Assembly (NCBI RefSeq): GCF_004208515.1
Contig: NZ_SGIM01000001.1
Location: 248,001-312,000, forward strand
DNA length: 64,000 bases
Direction of reading: 5' to 3'
Source of the DNA: Acinetobacter halotolerans
GTDB lineage: Bacteria; Pseudomonadota; Gammaproteobacteria; Pseudomonadales; Moraxellaceae
Shown: one piece after another, positions 40,399-50,584 of the stretch
How positions within the stretch are numbered: position 1 is the stretch's first letter
Layout: every line of letters begins with the position of its first letter
Notes under the pieces: generated by a model
The model's input: the letters and a program-made list of their open reading frames with translations, nothing else
What the model was told of the DNA's origin: nothing
Databases searched by the model: none
Translations under genes and position numbers: made by a program

Positions 40399-40677
40399 TT
40401 AGAAAGAAAAACCTTCTAAGTTCAATGAATTTGTAGACAATACCATATCAAGATTTGAAGTTTGGTAGTCTTGATCGCGTTGTTTCAAAATGTCTTTAGT
40501 CACATGACCAACCGCAATTTCACGTAAAGCAACAACGGTTGGTTTGTCATTATCCCATTCTACAGTTGGTTCCATGCCTTGACGTGCTAATTGACGTGCA
40601 CGTTTACTCGCCACCAGTACCAACTCAAAACGGTTATCTACGTGGTCTAAACAATCTTCAACGGTTACACGTGCCAT
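40399..40677 (-). CDS. rpoZ: RNA polymerase omega subunit
   Basis: 92 residues. Small subunit that helps fold beta-prime and assemble RNA polymerase. The start [20 protein letters not shown] and [13 protein letters not shown] are highly conserved, followed by the [13 protein letters not shown] segment. It lies between gmk and spoT on the minus strand. Confidence 0.97.
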   Translation of the reverse strand: MARVTVEDCLDHVDNRFELVLVASKRARQLARQGMEPTVEWDNDKPTVVALREIAVGHVTKDILKQRDQDYQTSNLDMVLSTNSLNLEGFSF

Positions 40678-40747
40678 AAGTTGTCTCGTTTGAACAATAC
40701 ATCTGAAATGACTAAATAGTATAAAAGGCTTTTAAGGAAGACTCAAG

Positions 40748-41371
40748 TTATTCGCGATGGAGAGTAATTAAGTTTTCAATTAATTGTTGATGACGATTAC
40801 TTTGTTGCAAGGTCTCTAAACGATTGGCGCCGATAATCGCTTCTAAATCATGGACGGCTTTATTGAAATCATCATTGATAATCACGTAGTCAAAGCTGGC
40901 AAAATGACGCATATCTTCAACGGCACAGCTAAGACGATGTTCAATTACTTCAACTGAATCTGTGCCACGGTTGGACAGGCGTTGTCTTAAATCGTACTGT
41001 GTTGGAGGAAGAATAAATATTTGTTTTGATTCTGGAAAAAGTTTACGAACTTGCTCAGCACCTTGCCAGTCAATTTCTAATAATACATCGTGACCTTGTT
41101 GTAATTGCTCTTTTACTTTGGCTTGAGAGGTTCCGTAATAGTTACCAAATACTTCAGCGTATTCAATAAAACCGCCTTGTTCGACTTGGGCTAAAAAGGT
41201 TTCTTTATCGGTAAAATGATAGTGAACGCCATCTAGTTCGCCAGGGCGTTGACCACGAGTCGTGTGTGAGACTGAAACATGAAGATTACTGACTCGATCG
41301 AGTAGGGCTTTCACTAAAGATGTTTTGCCCGTTCCTGAGGCAGCAGAAACGACAAACAATAGACCCGACAT
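40748..41371 (-). CDS. gmk: Guanylate kinase
   Basis: 207 residues. ATP-dependent phosphorylation of GMP to GDP. The P-loop is SAASGTGKTSLV (residues 9-20). The GMP-binding segment includes SHTTRGQRPGELDGVHY, and QVEQGGFIEYAEVFGNYYGT is diagnostic. Divergent from ispH; their shared 103-nt gap must hold both promoters. Together with rpoZ and spoT it forms a guanine-nucleotide/ppGpp gene set. Confidence 0.97.
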   Translation of the reverse strand: MSGLLFVVSAASGTGKTSLVKALLDRVSNLHVSVSHTTRGQRPGELDGVHYHFTDKETFLAQVEQGGFIEYAEVFGNYYGTSQAKVKEQLQQGHDVLLEIDWQGAEQVRKLFPESKQIFILPPTQYDLRQRLSNRGTDSVEVIEHRLSCAVEDMRHFASFDYVIINDDFNKAVHDLEAIIGANRLETLQQSNRHQQLIENLITLHRE

Positions 41372-41474
41372 GATACTTTCCTGATATGATAAAATATCTT
41401 GGCTATTGTAGTGCAGCGTGCCGCTAAACGAAATAGTTTGGTATAAATATTCAGATGCTTAGAGTGAGGATGTT

Positions 41475-42425
41475 ATGGAAATCGTGTTAGCCAATCCACG
41501 GGGTTTTTGTGCTGGTGTTGACCGTGCTATAGCAATCGTCAATCGCGCACTAGAATGTTTTAATCCACCGATCTATGTACGTCACGAGGTAGTACACAAT
41601 AAATTTGTGGTCGATGATCTCCGTCAGCGTGGTGCTGTATTTGTCGATGAGTTAGACCAAGTGCCTGATGATTCCATCGTGATTTTTAGCGCACATGGTG
41701 TTTCAAAGGCCGTACAACAAGAAGCTGAACAGCGTGGATTGAAAGTATTTGATGCAACTTGCCCATTAGTGACTAAAGTCCATATAGAAGTCACTCGCTA
41801 TGCACGTGAAGGGGTAGAAGCGATCCTGATTGGACATGCAGGACATCCAGAAGTTGAAGGTACGATGGGGCAGTATGATCTATCTAAAGGCGGCGCGATC
41901 TATTTGGTTGAAGACGAGCAAGATGTTGATGATTTGATGGTGAAACATCCTGAAAAAGTTGCTTTTGTTACGCAAACCACGTTGTCAATCGATGATACCG
42001 CAAAGGTGATTGATGCTTTGCGACTTAAGTTTCCACAGATTCAAGGTCCGCGTAAGGATGATATTTGTTATGCCACTCAGAATCGTCAGGACGCGGTCCG
42101 GGATTTAGCTGAGCAATGTGATGTGGTGCTAGTGGTAGGTTCTCCGAATTCTTCTAATTCTAATCGTTTACGTGAGTTGGCTGAACGCATGGGTAAATCT
42201 GCTTATTTGGTTGATAACGCGGATCAGCTAGAGCAAGCTTGGTTTAAAGCGGACAGCAAAATTGGTGTGACGGCTGGTGCATCAGCGCCTGAAATTTTAA
42301 TTAAACAAGTGATCCAACGCTTACAAGATTGGGGTGCAACACCGCCTAAAGAGTTACAAGGTACAGAAGAAAATATTACCTTTAGTCTGCCAAAAGAGCT
42401 GCGTATACAGGTGATACAAGCCTAA
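41475..42425 (+). CDS. ispH: 4-hydroxy-3-methylbut-2-enyl diphosphate reductase
   Basis: 316 residues. Last enzyme of the MEP isoprenoid pathway, a [4Fe-4S] reductase producing IPP and DMAPP. The three cluster cysteines are visible in [11 protein letters not shown] (Cys12), [12 protein letters not shown] and [11 protein letters not shown]. Active-site motifs [11 protein letters not shown] and SAHGVSK are conserved. It precedes the pilus tip operon, as in other Acinetobacter, but its own terminator at 42451 separates the transcripts. Confidence 0.97.
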   Translation: MEIVLANPRGFCAGVDRAIAIVNRALECFNPPIYVRHEVVHNKFVVDDLRQRGAVFVDELDQVPDDSIVIFSAHGVSKAVQQEAEQRGLKVFDATCPLVTKVHIEVTRYAREGVEAILIGHAGHPEVEGTMGQYDLSKGGAIYLVEDEQDVDDLMVKHPEKVAFVTQTTLSIDDTAKVIDALRLKFPQIQGPRKDDICYATQNRQDAVRDLAEQCDVVLVVGSPNSSNSNRLRELAERMGKSAYLVDNADQLEQAWFKADSKIGVTAGASAPEILIKQVIQRLQDWGATPPKELQGTEENITFSLPKELRIQVIQA

Positions 42426-42450
42426 TTTTATTAGAAAAATGTGAACTAGG

Positions 42451-42484
42451 AACGGATGGATTACACTCCATCCGTTTTTTTTTG
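42451..42484 (+). terminator. Rho-independent terminator of ispH
   Basis: Perfect 9-bp stem ACGGATGGA / TCCATCCGT with a 6-nt loop and an exceptionally long T run. Confidence 0.93.
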
Positions 42485-42566
42485 GTTCTCATCTGCTTTG
42501 TATTGGTTCTGTAAAAATAAAATTTAATATAGAGCTAATAAATTTAAAAAAAATTGGTACAAAGTA

Positions 42567-43055
42567 ATGGGGAAAGGTCGGGGATTCACCTTAATCGAGT
42601 TGATGGTGACGATTGCTGTTTTGGCGATTGTCGCGATGATGGCTGCGCCTGCTTTTAATAACATGATGTTGACACAAAATCTTAATAAAAGTACTCAAAA
42701 TCTGATCTCAACTTTCAATGAAGCGCGTGCAAAAGCAGTGCTTGAGCGTAGTGCGATAAAAGTGGAATTAAGGTCTGATTCAACAGGAACGCCGATTGCA
42801 AACACAGCAATGCAATTTAATTGGCAGCCTGAGTCTAAGAGTGTCTTGTCTTCCAGTTCGCCTACTGCACTTCTCTTTAATCTCAATGGTGGGGTTTGTA
42901 TTGCGGATAACAGCACCCCTCCTGTATGTGTACGATTAATTGATTCAAGTAGCGATGTATTTGAGATCTGCGATAAGGCAGGCGGAAATAAATCAAAAAA
43001 AGTCAGTATATCCAAAATGGGAACGATTCAGCAGACGCAATTGGGGACATGTTAA
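42567..43055 (+). CDS. fimT: Minor pilin FimT/FimU, copy A
   Basis: 162 residues, GspH/FimT family. A 6-residue leader (MGKGRG) is cleaved before FTLIELMVTIAVLAIVAMMAAP, so the prepilin peptidase site is canonical. The globular domain ends with a pair of cysteines. FimT/FimU proteins prime pilus assembly in the tip complex; FimT of related bacteria also binds DNA during uptake. No clear ribosome-binding site precedes the ATG, though spacing and leader fit. First gene of tip operon A; its end overlaps pilV. Confidence 0.9.
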   Translation: MGKGRGFTLIELMVTIAVLAIVAMMAAPAFNNMMLTQNLNKSTQNLISTFNEARAKAVLERSAIKVELRSDSTGTPIANTAMQFNWQPESKSVLSSSSPTALLFNLNGGVCIADNSTPPVCVRLIDSSSDVFEICDKAGGNKSKKVSISKMGTIQQTQLGTC

Positions 43056-43555
43056 TGAATAGGTTAAATCATCAACGTGGCGTCGGTCTCGTTGAAATAT
43101 TAGTAGCATTAATGATTTTGGCGATCGGGGTGTTGGGATTTGTTGCTTTGCAATACCGTGCGTTGGAGGCAAGCGCAGAAAGTACATCTCGAGTGCAAGC
43201 GATTTCAATTGCTCGTGACTTAGCAGAGAGGATACGTGTTAATCGGAATGCTTTCTCTGTTTATCAAGAGGAGATGCAAACTGCATCTAAACAAAAAGTA
43301 TTTCGAACTAATTGCACTTCTACAAATTGTTCAGATACTGATTTAGCCGACTTTGATGTTTCTCAAGTAGTTAATCGGGCAGCGTCTCTTGGTATGACAA
43401 TGAATATTATGGATTGTCAGAACACCAATAATAGAAGTTGCATTTATGTTGCATGGGGTGATTCAAGTGCCACAGATGGAAATGGTACCGGAGATTGTAC
43501 AAATGGTAATGCCTATAACCCGACATCAACATGTGTGATTATGGAGACTTATTAA
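43049..43555 (+). CDS. pilV: Minor pilin PilV, copy A
   Basis: 168 residues. Prepilin site G before VGLVEILVALMILAIGVLGFVALQ, the PilV/GspI signature in which Glu5 is present but the first residue is Val. A second ATG at 43055 would shorten the leader by two residues. It belongs to the tip complex between FimT and PilW. The 7-nt overlap with fimT implies coupling. Confidence 0.92.
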   Translation: MLMNRLNHQRGVGLVEILVALMILAIGVLGFVALQYRALEASAESTSRVQAISIARDLAERIRVNRNAFSVYQEEMQTASKQKVFRTNCTSTNCSDTDLADFDVSQVVNRAASLGMTMNIMDCQNTNNRSCIYVAWGDSSATDGNGTGDCTNGNAYNPTSTCVIMETY

Positions 43556-43556
43556 A

Positions 43557-44717
43557 ATGGAAAAGAGTCTCTCAAATCTAAAAAAGAACTGTACCCATCG
43601 GTGTTTAGGGCATAACCCTCCATCTTATATTCAGGCAAAGCCCCGTTTTATTAACGCTCATTCGGGTTTCACATTAATCGAGCTGATGCTATCTCTTGCT
43701 TTAGGTTTAATCATCACTGCAGCAGCAATTTTATTATTTCTAACAGGGCAAAGAAGTTTGTCGATGCAGCAAGGGGTATCTGATATACAGGATAATGCAA
43801 ACTTTGGCTTAAATTACATTACCCAAGACATACGGTTGACGAATTTAAATAACTCTAAAGCAATTATTAATGATGAAACTGCTGCTGCGGGAATCGTCTT
43901 AACATCATCTGTTAATGCAACATTAGATGAAACAACCACACCAGCAACACCATTAAGTAATCTTAGACGGTCAATTACAGGCACCACTGCAAATGTAAAC
44001 TTACTTTCACGTAGCTCGGGAATGACTGTAGGCGCAGCGCCGATGTGGACAGGAGTTTCTAATGTCACCATTGATGGTGAAGAAACTGAGAGTGATCAGT
44101 TGGTTATCCAATATACGCCGCAATACACCACAACACGTGAGGGCACTGTGGACTACTTGGTTGGAGGATTTGATTGCGAAGGAAATGCCTTGAAATTTCT
44201 ACTGGAACAAGATACCGCAAATCCAGCAAGACCGTTTGGTCGGCAAGTCGTTGTGCAACGTTATTTTTTAAGAGAAGACAATAATAGACAAACAAATGAA
44301 CCAAACCAAGCATTAGCCTTAGCCTGTGATGCGGGGTATTACCCTGTCGATGGTTCACCTGTAAGTATTACCAATTATGGTGATGCGGGTGAAATCATTA
44401 TGAAACGTGTGGATCACTTCCGAGTGTTGTTAAATGTCCAAAGTGATGTTGCTGAAGGCCGCCGTTATATTTCGATTAATGATTATTTAAATCTTGCAGC
44501 ACCTCGCCCACGGATTGTATCTGTTCAACTAGGCATGCTCGTGCGTTCGGCACAATCTGTTGGCACAGATAGTGCCATAAAGAATGATCAGGAGTTTATG
44601 GTGTTAGATCAAGCCATCAAAGTAAAAGTACCAGAAAATACAAATACTAAATATGTGAGGCAAATTGTATCTCAAACCATTGCTTTGCGTAATGTTTTTG
44701 GGGAGCGTGGTCAATGA
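43557..44717 (+). CDS. pilW: Minor pilin PilW, copy A, with a 37-residue leader
   Basis: 386 residues. The PilW/ComB-like minor pilin: [23 protein letters not shown]. Leader of 37 residues before the cleavage Gly, longer than usual, Arg/Lys/His/Pro rich and with two cysteines. The GGAG ribosome-binding site sits 10 nt before the ATG, and no closer start exists. The large C-terminal domain (about 350 residues) shares IQLG/VQLGMLV and QIVSQTIALRNVFG-type motifs with copy B. Its stop overlaps pilX (ATGA). Confidence 0.9.
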   Translation: MEKSLSNLKKNCTHRCLGHNPPSYIQAKPRFINAHSGFTLIELMLSLALGLIITAAAILLFLTGQRSLSMQQGVSDIQDNANFGLNYITQDIRLTNLNNSKAIINDETAAAGIVLTSSVNATLDETTTPATPLSNLRRSITGTTANVNLLSRSSGMTVGAAPMWTGVSNVTIDGEETESDQLVIQYTPQYTTTREGTVDYLVGGFDCEGNALKFLLEQDTANPARPFGRQVVVQRYFLREDNNRQTNEPNQALALACDAGYYPVDGSPVSITNYGDAGEIIMKRVDHFRVLLNVQSDVAEGRRYISINDYLNLAAPRPRIVSVQLGMLVRSAQSVGTDSAIKNDQEFMVLDQAIKVKVPENTNTKYVRQIVSQTIALRNVFGERGQ

Positions 44718-45502
44718 GGAATAATCAAGTTGGTGCAACACTCATAGTTGTGCTTATTTTTTTGGTTGCGATTACGGTGATTGGGACGATTGCTATTCGT
44801 CAAAGTATCGTGGGGCTGAATATCGCAACAAATAGCCAGGTCGCGCAGCTGGTTATGCAAAACTCGGATGCAGCCTTTTTCAATGTCGAACATGCAGAGA
44901 ATCTGATACAAAGTTTCAGTGGAAGTGGCATGTTTGGCTATATCAATAATGAAAATGATAAAGATAAAGAATTGGTATTTTGTTTTCGTGGTGACCAGGA
45001 ACGTTTTTTTGATATTAATAAAGTGAGCATTATGCAATGGGAGTCGAGTAAAACTAAGCCTACGGCTGATGCGCTTGGTAAAGATGGTTATTGTGATGCG
45101 CGTACAAATGTTTCTGGGAATTGGTTTACTAGTGGCAGAAAAGCAGTCATGACCCAAGTTGCTGTGAAGTTTCCAACTGCTACTGAACAAGATGCTTTTT
45201 ATGATCGGCAGCGAGGGATAGATCCCAAAGAAGCACAAATTGAAGATGCTAAGCGCGTAAAAATTTTTGCTGTTTCTTTAATGCCCAGCTTAACAAGCGT
45301 GGATAGAAATTTGATTAATGTTTGTTTGCAAGAGCGTATGAGTGATCTTTCCATTCCTGATGACACCTCCATGCCTACGATTCCCTCTGGGACAGAAGAT
45401 AAAGACAATCCACTCAAAACAGTTACAGAGTGTTTAGCAAGTTTGAACGTGCCATTTACTACACAAGTGAGTGAATACACGATTACCCAGAATTTCTCTT
45501 GA
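44714..45502 (+). CDS. pilX: Minor pilin PilX, copy A
   Basis: 262 residues. The leader ends with Gly (MRNNQVG) before ATLIVVLIFLVAITVIGTIA. There is no Glu at position +5 (Val instead), a feature shared with GspK-like subunits that cap the pseudopilus. The motif LVMQNSDAAFFNVE matches the PilX N-terminal family. It sits between pilW and pilY1 and probably binds PilY1 at the tip. Confidence 0.88.
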   Translation: MRNNQVGATLIVVLIFLVAITVIGTIAIRQSIVGLNIATNSQVAQLVMQNSDAAFFNVEHAENLIQSFSGSGMFGYINNENDKDKELVFCFRGDQERFFDINKVSIMQWESSKTKPTADALGKDGYCDARTNVSGNWFTSGRKAVMTQVAVKFPTATEQDAFYDRQRGIDPKEAQIEDAKRVKIFAVSLMPSLTSVDRNLINVCLQERMSDLSIPDDTSMPTIPSGTEDKDNPLKTVTECLASLNVPFTTQVSEYTITQNFS

Positions 45503-45518
45503 GTGGGAGTAAATAAAG

Positions 45519-48500
45519 ATGAAAAATAAAATGAAAGAAAGCAAACCAGCAAAGTTTTATCGTCAAAAGTTACTCGTAACTGCTATTACGGCTCTGTGCT
45601 CAGGGATGGTGATCACAAGTGTAGTGAAAGCAAGTGATATTGATATTTACCAAGAAGCAAAGTCTGGTGAAATTACTTTGATGCTTTTGCTCGATTTGTC
45701 AGGAAGTATGAATCGTAATGCAAGTGGTGGTAGCTCAGCATGCGATATTCCAAGTGGTGTGAGTGCGACCACAGTGAGAACTAGCACGACAGAGGTTTAT
45801 ATTGCTGGCGTGAATGCTTATGAACGCAGATGGTGCCAAAATGGTACATCTAATAGCGCTACTAGATATTATGATCGAATCACGCGCTTAAAAGATGGAT
45901 TGATCGATTTATTATACGGTAATCCGCACAAAAATATTACAAGACTATCTGATGACAAAGTTATTGGTTTGTCGACATTTCAGGGAAATGATGGTTATAT
46001 TCGAATACCAGCTCGTCCTTTAGGTGAGATTGTTGGTGGGCGAACGCAAAGACAAATTTTAATTGATGAGGTTAGTGGTTTAGTTGCAGATGGCACCACA
46101 CCAACATTTAGAGCTTTTACGGATGTTGCATCTTATATGATGGGGACAAACACCCAGAGAAGAGCACAAAGAAATAATAGCGTATATTATTTTAGTTATA
46201 ATAATAGTGGAATTAAATATAGGACTTGTACTCAGTGGAGCACCACTGGTGAGTGTACGACATTTGCTGCACAAACCACAACGAATCCTGTTCCTGCGGG
46301 GGCGAATTTTCAACAAGTTGCTTGTTCATATCGATTTAGTACCACAGGTGCGCAAATTCCATTGTTGAGTAGTGGAACACTTTATAATGGTACATGTTAT
46401 CGTTCGGATTGGTCGATTAGTACCGCTACTTCAAACAGTGGTTATCCTAAATCTTATAATGAAACTAAAGTGATAGAAGAGTTTCGTTATCGTTCCCCTA
46501 GTTCATTAACTCAGGCAGCAGAGATAAAAAAATGTAGCGGGCAGGGTATTTACGTATTAACAGATGGTGAACCTACCCCTAGTCAGGACCCTCTGGATTT
46601 AATGAGAAATGCTCTGAACGATCAGGGTTTTAGTTGTTCTGCCTCTTGGGGGGCGGGCAGTGATTGGAACTGTGCTTATACTTTCAATAATAACTTATTA
46701 TTAAATAATAGCAGCACAAACCCCTTAGATTTAAAAGTTAAAACAGCCATAGTTGGGTTTGGTTCATCCTTTAACAGTGTTGAATCTTTTGATAAGGCAA
46801 AAACACAAGCTGAGAATATTGCAGCATTGGGTACGATTAATACTAATGTAAAAAAAGCCGCATATTGGGGAATTATTGGTGAAGGGGGGTGGTACTCAGG
46901 AAATAGCTCAGAAGATATTGTCAATAGCGTCAATTCATTCTTAGGTAATTTGGGCACAGATATTCCAGCAGTTACCACGGGCTCTCCAACTGTACCAAAA
47001 GATAGTTTAAACCCAGCTGTTTTACAAAAGCAGGCTTATTTTCCTCAATTTCAACCAACACCAGATAAATCGTATCAGCTTTGGGCAGGAAACCTCAAAA
47101 AATACAATGTTACTATGGGGGTATTGAAGGACAAGGCGGGTAACAATATTGTCGATAGTCAAGGTCGAATCGTTGATAATTATGATTTATGGTCTCCGGC
47201 CGTCAGTACTAATCCTGCTATTAAGGATGGTGAAGAAGATATTTATGGAAGTACAAAGTTTGCATTAAAAGGCGGGGCTTGGTCACAACTGAAACTTAAA
47301 ATGAATACGGAAACGACAGTTGATAATCGAAAATTATTAACTAATCGTATTGCAAATGGGACTGGAGCAGCAGCGACATTTGTTACAGGAACAAGTCTAC
47401 GTCGAATCAGTAGTACTGATTTAGTGGATACAACCTATAAAAATGATGTAAACCGTGGTTATTTAATGCAATTGTTGGGTTACAACGTGAACCCATCGAA
47501 TCCCGAGATTACTGCGACTACGCCTGAACTTCGGCAAATTGGTGCTGTTATGCATTCTTCGCCATTGCTTGTAACGAACAAAGGAAAGGTTGTTTATAAA
47601 AATGGTGCCCTTGTAACAGAAAATCGAGAAGACTTTGTTTTGTTTGGAACAACTCAGGGATTGTTACATGTGGTTGATGCTAAAACGGGACAGGAAAAGT
47701 TTGCATTTGTACCGAATGAAATGATTGAAGCGCAAAAAGAAGCCTTTCAAAAGTATGATACGACCTCAGGTGGTTTAGCTAATTTGTACTATGGGGTTGA
47801 TGGGCCTTGGACAACATACACGGAATATGTGATTGATGGATCTGGTAATTTAACGGTTGGTACGGGTAAAGGAACGGCTCAGAAAGGTAAGCAAATTGCT
47901 TACGGTGGATTGCGAATGGGCGGGCGTAGTTACTATGCTCTAAATTTGCAGGATATTAATAATCCAGAATTACTTTTTCATATTTCTCCTGATGAAAAGA
48001 AAATCTATAGTCGTGATGGTTCTATAACTACCTACAATGAATTAGGAGATATGGGGCAAAGCTGGTCTAAACCTGCAATTACATGGGTTAAATGGAATAA
48101 ACAACGTAAACGCGTCATGATTGTTGGTGGGGGCTATGATGCTGGCGGTGCTGATGGGAAAGCCAATACTGGTGGCTATGAAAGTGACACATATAACCAA
48201 ACCAATAAAAGAGGTGGTGGGGTATATATGTTCGACGCTGACAACGGAAAACTACTTTGGTGGGCAGGGGCGAGTACAACTGCGGCATCATCAAATGTCG
48301 TTAAGACATCAGCAAGTGATTTAAAATATAGTGTAGTCAGTGAAATTCGTACTGAAGATAGGAATGGTGATGGTTTAGCTGATCATTTGTATTTTGGTGA
48401 TCTAGGTGGGCAATTGTTCCGTATTGATCTAGATAACAATGCGGCATCGACCAAAGATTTTGCTAAGACACCTCGGCGTTTATTGAATTTAAATGCAGCA

Positions 48501-49304
48501 GAAAAGAGCCCACGTTTTTATGAGATGCCCTCTTTCTCAGTTTATGATTATGCAGGTCAAACTTTTGCTGTTGTGTCGATTGGGAGTGGAAATCGTAGTT
48601 TACCGCTGAAAGACTATACGGTGGGTACATCAGGCTACGACTATGAGGCAGTGTATAATATTTATGATCGAGATGTTGCTGCTCGCAATTTATATAAGTC
48701 TGGATACACATTTTTGACGCCAACGTTAACGAAAGCTGATTTGGGTGAGATTACTCAAGATAATCGTAATGATGACTCAACACTGGTTGCACCTTATCCG
48801 ATGTCTTCAACTGCGAAACAAGGTTGGTATTACAGATTTAAATCAAATAAATTGCAAAGTGCAAAAGTATTTTCCACACCAATTGCGTTGAATAACCGTT
48901 TGTTTGTCTCTACATTTGATGGTAGTAAACCTGGTCTTTCAGGTGATTGTGGTGCAGGGGTTAAAGGGGAGAGCTTCTTAAATCAATTCTGTCTACCTTA
49001 TGGTCAGTGTAATAAAAACTTAGTAACAGATTCTGGTATTGCTTGTAGCACAGGTGATGGGTGCTCATTAGGTGCTGGAATTCAATATACTGCAATTGTT
49101 GATGATACAAAAGATTGTGATCCTACAGATCCGACATGTACACCAAATAGTAGTGGTGGATCAAATCCAGAAGATGGCAGTAACAATAAGAACTATTGTC
49201 TTGCAACTGGGGGACGGGGGGCTACAACAGTAGGTGGAATTATTTCTACGGGAAGTAGTCGAATTTGTTTAGAACCACAACGTTGGTATGAACGTTCAAG
49301 ATAG
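45519..49304 (+). CDS. pilY1: PilY1/ComC-type tip adhesin, copy A
   Basis: 1261 residues. Signal peptide ends near residue 39 (VVKA before SDIDIYQEA). A von Willebrand A-like domain follows: MIDAS motif DLSGSMN near residue 67, threonine motif TPTFRAFTD, and aspartate motif VLTDGEP. The C-terminal half is the PilY1 beta-propeller with the calcium loop DRNGDGLADHLYFGD near residue 950. A Cys- and Asp/Pro/Ser-rich insertion (DCDPTDPTCTPNSSGG) precedes the C-terminal WYERSR. PilY1 caps the pilus and is needed for extension and adhesion; in A. baylyi the homolog ComC is needed for competence. Confidence 0.93.
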   Translation: MKNKMKESKPAKFYRQKLLVTAITALCSGMVITSVVKASDIDIYQEAKSGEITLMLLLDLSGSMNRNASGGSSACDIPSGVSATTVRTSTTEVYIAGVNAYERRWCQNGTSNSATRYYDRITRLKDGLIDLLYGNPHKNITRLSDDKVIGLSTFQGNDGYIRIPARPLGEIVGGRTQRQILIDEVSGLVADGTTPTFRAFTDVASYMMGTNTQRRAQRNNSVYYFSYNNSGIKYRTCTQWSTTGECTTFAAQTTTNPVPAGANFQQVACSYRFSTTGAQIPLLSSGTLYNGTCYRSDWSISTATSNSGYPKSYNETKVIEEFRYRSPSSLTQAAEIKKCSGQGIYVLTDGEPTPSQDPLDLMRNALNDQGFSCSASWGAGSDWNCAYTFNNNLLLNNSSTNPLDLKVKTAIVGFGSSFNSVESFDKAKTQAENIAALGTINTNVKKAAYWGIIGEGGWYSGNSSEDIVNSVNSFLGNLGTDIPAVTTGSPTVPKDSLNPAVLQKQAYFPQFQPTPDKSYQLWAGNLKKYNVTMGVLKDKAGNNIVDSQGRIVDNYDLWSPAVSTNPAIKDGEEDIYGSTKFALKGGAWSQLKLKMNTETTVDNRKLLTNRIANGTGAAATFVTGTSLRRISSTDLVDTTYKNDVNRGYLMQLLGYNVNPSNPEITATTPELRQIGAVMHSSPLLVTNKGKVVYKNGALVTENREDFVLFGTTQGLLHVVDAKTGQEKFAFVPNEMIEAQKEAFQKYDTTSGGLANLYYGVDGPWTTYTEYVIDGSGNLTVGTGKGTAQKGKQIAYGGLRMGGRSYYALNLQDINNPELLFHISPDEKKIYSRDGSITTYNELGDMGQSWSKPAITWVKWNKQRKRVMIVGGGYDAGGADGKANTGGYESDTYNQTNKRGGGVYMFDADNGKLLWWAGASTTAASSNVVKTSASDLKYSVVSEIRTEDRNGDGLADHLYFGDLGGQLFRIDLDNNAASTKDFAKTPRRLLNLNAAEKSPRFYEMPSFSVYDYAGQTFAVVSIGSGNRSLPLKDYTVGTSGYDYEAVYNIYDRDVAARNLYKSGYTFLTPTLTKADLGEITQDNRNDDSTLVAPYPMSSTAKQGWYYRFKSNKLQSAKVFSTPIALNNRLFVSTFDGSKPGLSGDCGAGVKGESFLNQFCLPYGQCNKNLVTDSGIACSTGDGCSLGAGIQYTAIVDDTKDCDPTDPTCTPNSSGGSNPEDGSNNKNYCLATGGRGATTVGGIISTGSSRICLEPQRWYERSR

Positions 49305-49313
49305 GGATGAGCA

Positions 49314-49820
49314 ATGCTAAAAAATAGATCAACTCATTCAAAAGGTTTTACCTTAGTAGAACTTATGATCGTTGTTGTTATTGTTGCAATTTTCGCAGCA
49401 ATAGCGATACCGAGTTATCAAGAATATGTTCGACGAGCGATTGCTGCCCAAGCTCAGCAAGAAATGCAGCGCTTATCGACTGAACTTGAACGGGGTAAGA
49501 CGCGAAATTTCAACTACTTAGGTTTTCAAACAACACCAAATCCAATAGTTTTACCTGTTGGTGCAACAGGCGCAGCAATTCAATATACGATTACTGTGAG
49601 TGATGGAATAGATGTTAGTAAATCGTTAACTGATAGTACTGCATCAGGACAAAGTTGGGTAATGCGTGGCATGTGGAAAGCAGCGGACACAACAAATGTT
49701 GATAACTTTAGTTTTTTGATGACCAGTTCAGGAGTACGCTGTAAAAACAAAACGAAAGCTAATATTACTGCTACTAATGTCGGTAATGCAACGTGTGGTG
49801 TAGGACGTGAAGAATGGTAA
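49314..49820 (+). CDS. pilE: PilE-like minor pilin 1 (ComE-like), copy A
   Basis: 168 residues. The 11-residue leader ends Lys-Gly before [27 protein letters not shown]. The C-terminal cysteine pair, in [13 protein letters not shown] and [11 protein letters not shown], is shared with the copy B pilin at 57936, showing they are paralogs. ComE is the likely A. baylyi counterpart by position. Its stop overlaps the following pilin gene. Confidence 0.9.
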   Translation: MLKNRSTHSKGFTLVELMIVVVIVAIFAAIAIPSYQEYVRRAIAAQAQQEMQRLSTELERGKTRNFNYLGFQTTPNPIVLPVGATGAAIQYTITVSDGIDVSKSLTDSTASGQSWVMRGMWKAADTTNVDNFSFLMTSSGVRCKNKTKANITATNVGNATCGVGREEW

Positions 49821-50272
49821 AAAAAATACAAGGTTTTACGCTTATTGAATTAATGATTGTTGTTGCAATTATTGGGATTCTAGCTGCAATTGCATACCCA
49901 TCTTATCAAGAGCATGTTCGTAAAACGAAGCGTACTGATGCGCAAGCAGACATGATTGAGCTTGCAAATCGTTTGCAGCGCTATAAAATTGCCAATTTTA
50001 CGTTTTTAAAGTCTGGTGGAACTGCTATTGGTTTAGTTGATGTGGGCCATAGTGGCACCTTACCTCAATCAGGCGGGGCTACATTATATAATCTAACATT
50101 ATCCAATGTAACGGCTGGTACTTGGACACTCACTGCTACACCAACAGGTGGGCAGTTGGGCGATGGGGATATTGTATTGAATCATCGCGGTGAACGTTGT
50201 TGGGATAAAGGTAATAAAAAGACAGGATCAACCTGTGTTCCATCCGCAACTTCTAATTGGGATGGGCGTTAA
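49814..50272 (+). CDS. pilE: PilE-like minor pilin 2 (ComF-like), copy A only
   Basis: 152 residues. Leader MVKKIQG before [33 protein letters not shown], a pattern typical of PilE subunits. C-terminus contains [16 protein letters not shown], a disulfide-capable pair. The ComF counterpart is suggested by position. Copy B has no equivalent of this gene. A terminator follows. Confidence 0.9.
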   Translation: MVKKIQGFTLIELMIVVAIIGILAAIAYPSYQEHVRKTKRTDAQADMIELANRLQRYKIANFTFLKSGGTAIGLVDVGHSGTLPQSGGATLYNLTLSNVTAGTWTLTATPTGGQLGDGDIVLNHRGERCWDKGNKKTGSTCVPSATSNWDGR

Positions 50273-50584
50273 TTCCCTCATAAAGTATCCTATCTTAAAG
50301 AAAAGCAAATACCGAAAGGTGTTTGCTTTTCTGCTTTCTAAAGTTTGGATAAGGTTAATTTTTTATATTTTGATTGTTTTTTATACTAAAAATAAGCTTT
50401 ATTTTGTGATGTATTTATCTTTATTCTAATAAAAATTGTTTTGTATTTAATAATTTTGCAGTTATCCGACAATATCTACCTTTCATCCATAAAAAATAGA
50501 TTTCATGGCGTTTTGGTAGGAAATTGATAATTAAACATTAGAACATAAATCAAAACTATAAAAATTGTGCATATGGAGGGCGAT
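50273..50584. other. Junction between tip operons A and B
   Basis: 312 nt with the operon A terminator near its start and otherwise very AT-rich sequence. I see no confident promoter, no insertion sequence, no inverted repeats and no target-site duplication that would mark how the second operon arrived. Confidence 0.6.
50300..50331 (+). terminator. Terminator of tip operon A
   Basis: Stem AAAGCAAATACC / GGTGTTTGCTTT (one G-U pair) with a GAAA tetraloop and a TTTTCT tail. It marks copy B as a separate operon. Confidence 0.85.

Noticed and set aside
42495..42516. Sigma-54-like sequence before fimT-A
   Set aside because: TTGG and TGC elements are present near 42484-42500, but the GG-to-GC spacing is 11 instead of 12 and the rest of the -24 box does not match.
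50273..50584. Mobile element as carrier of tip operon B
   Set aside because: I looked for transposase genes, terminal inverted repeats and direct repeats at 50273-50584 and 58407-58571 and saw none, so transfer by an insertion element is not supported.
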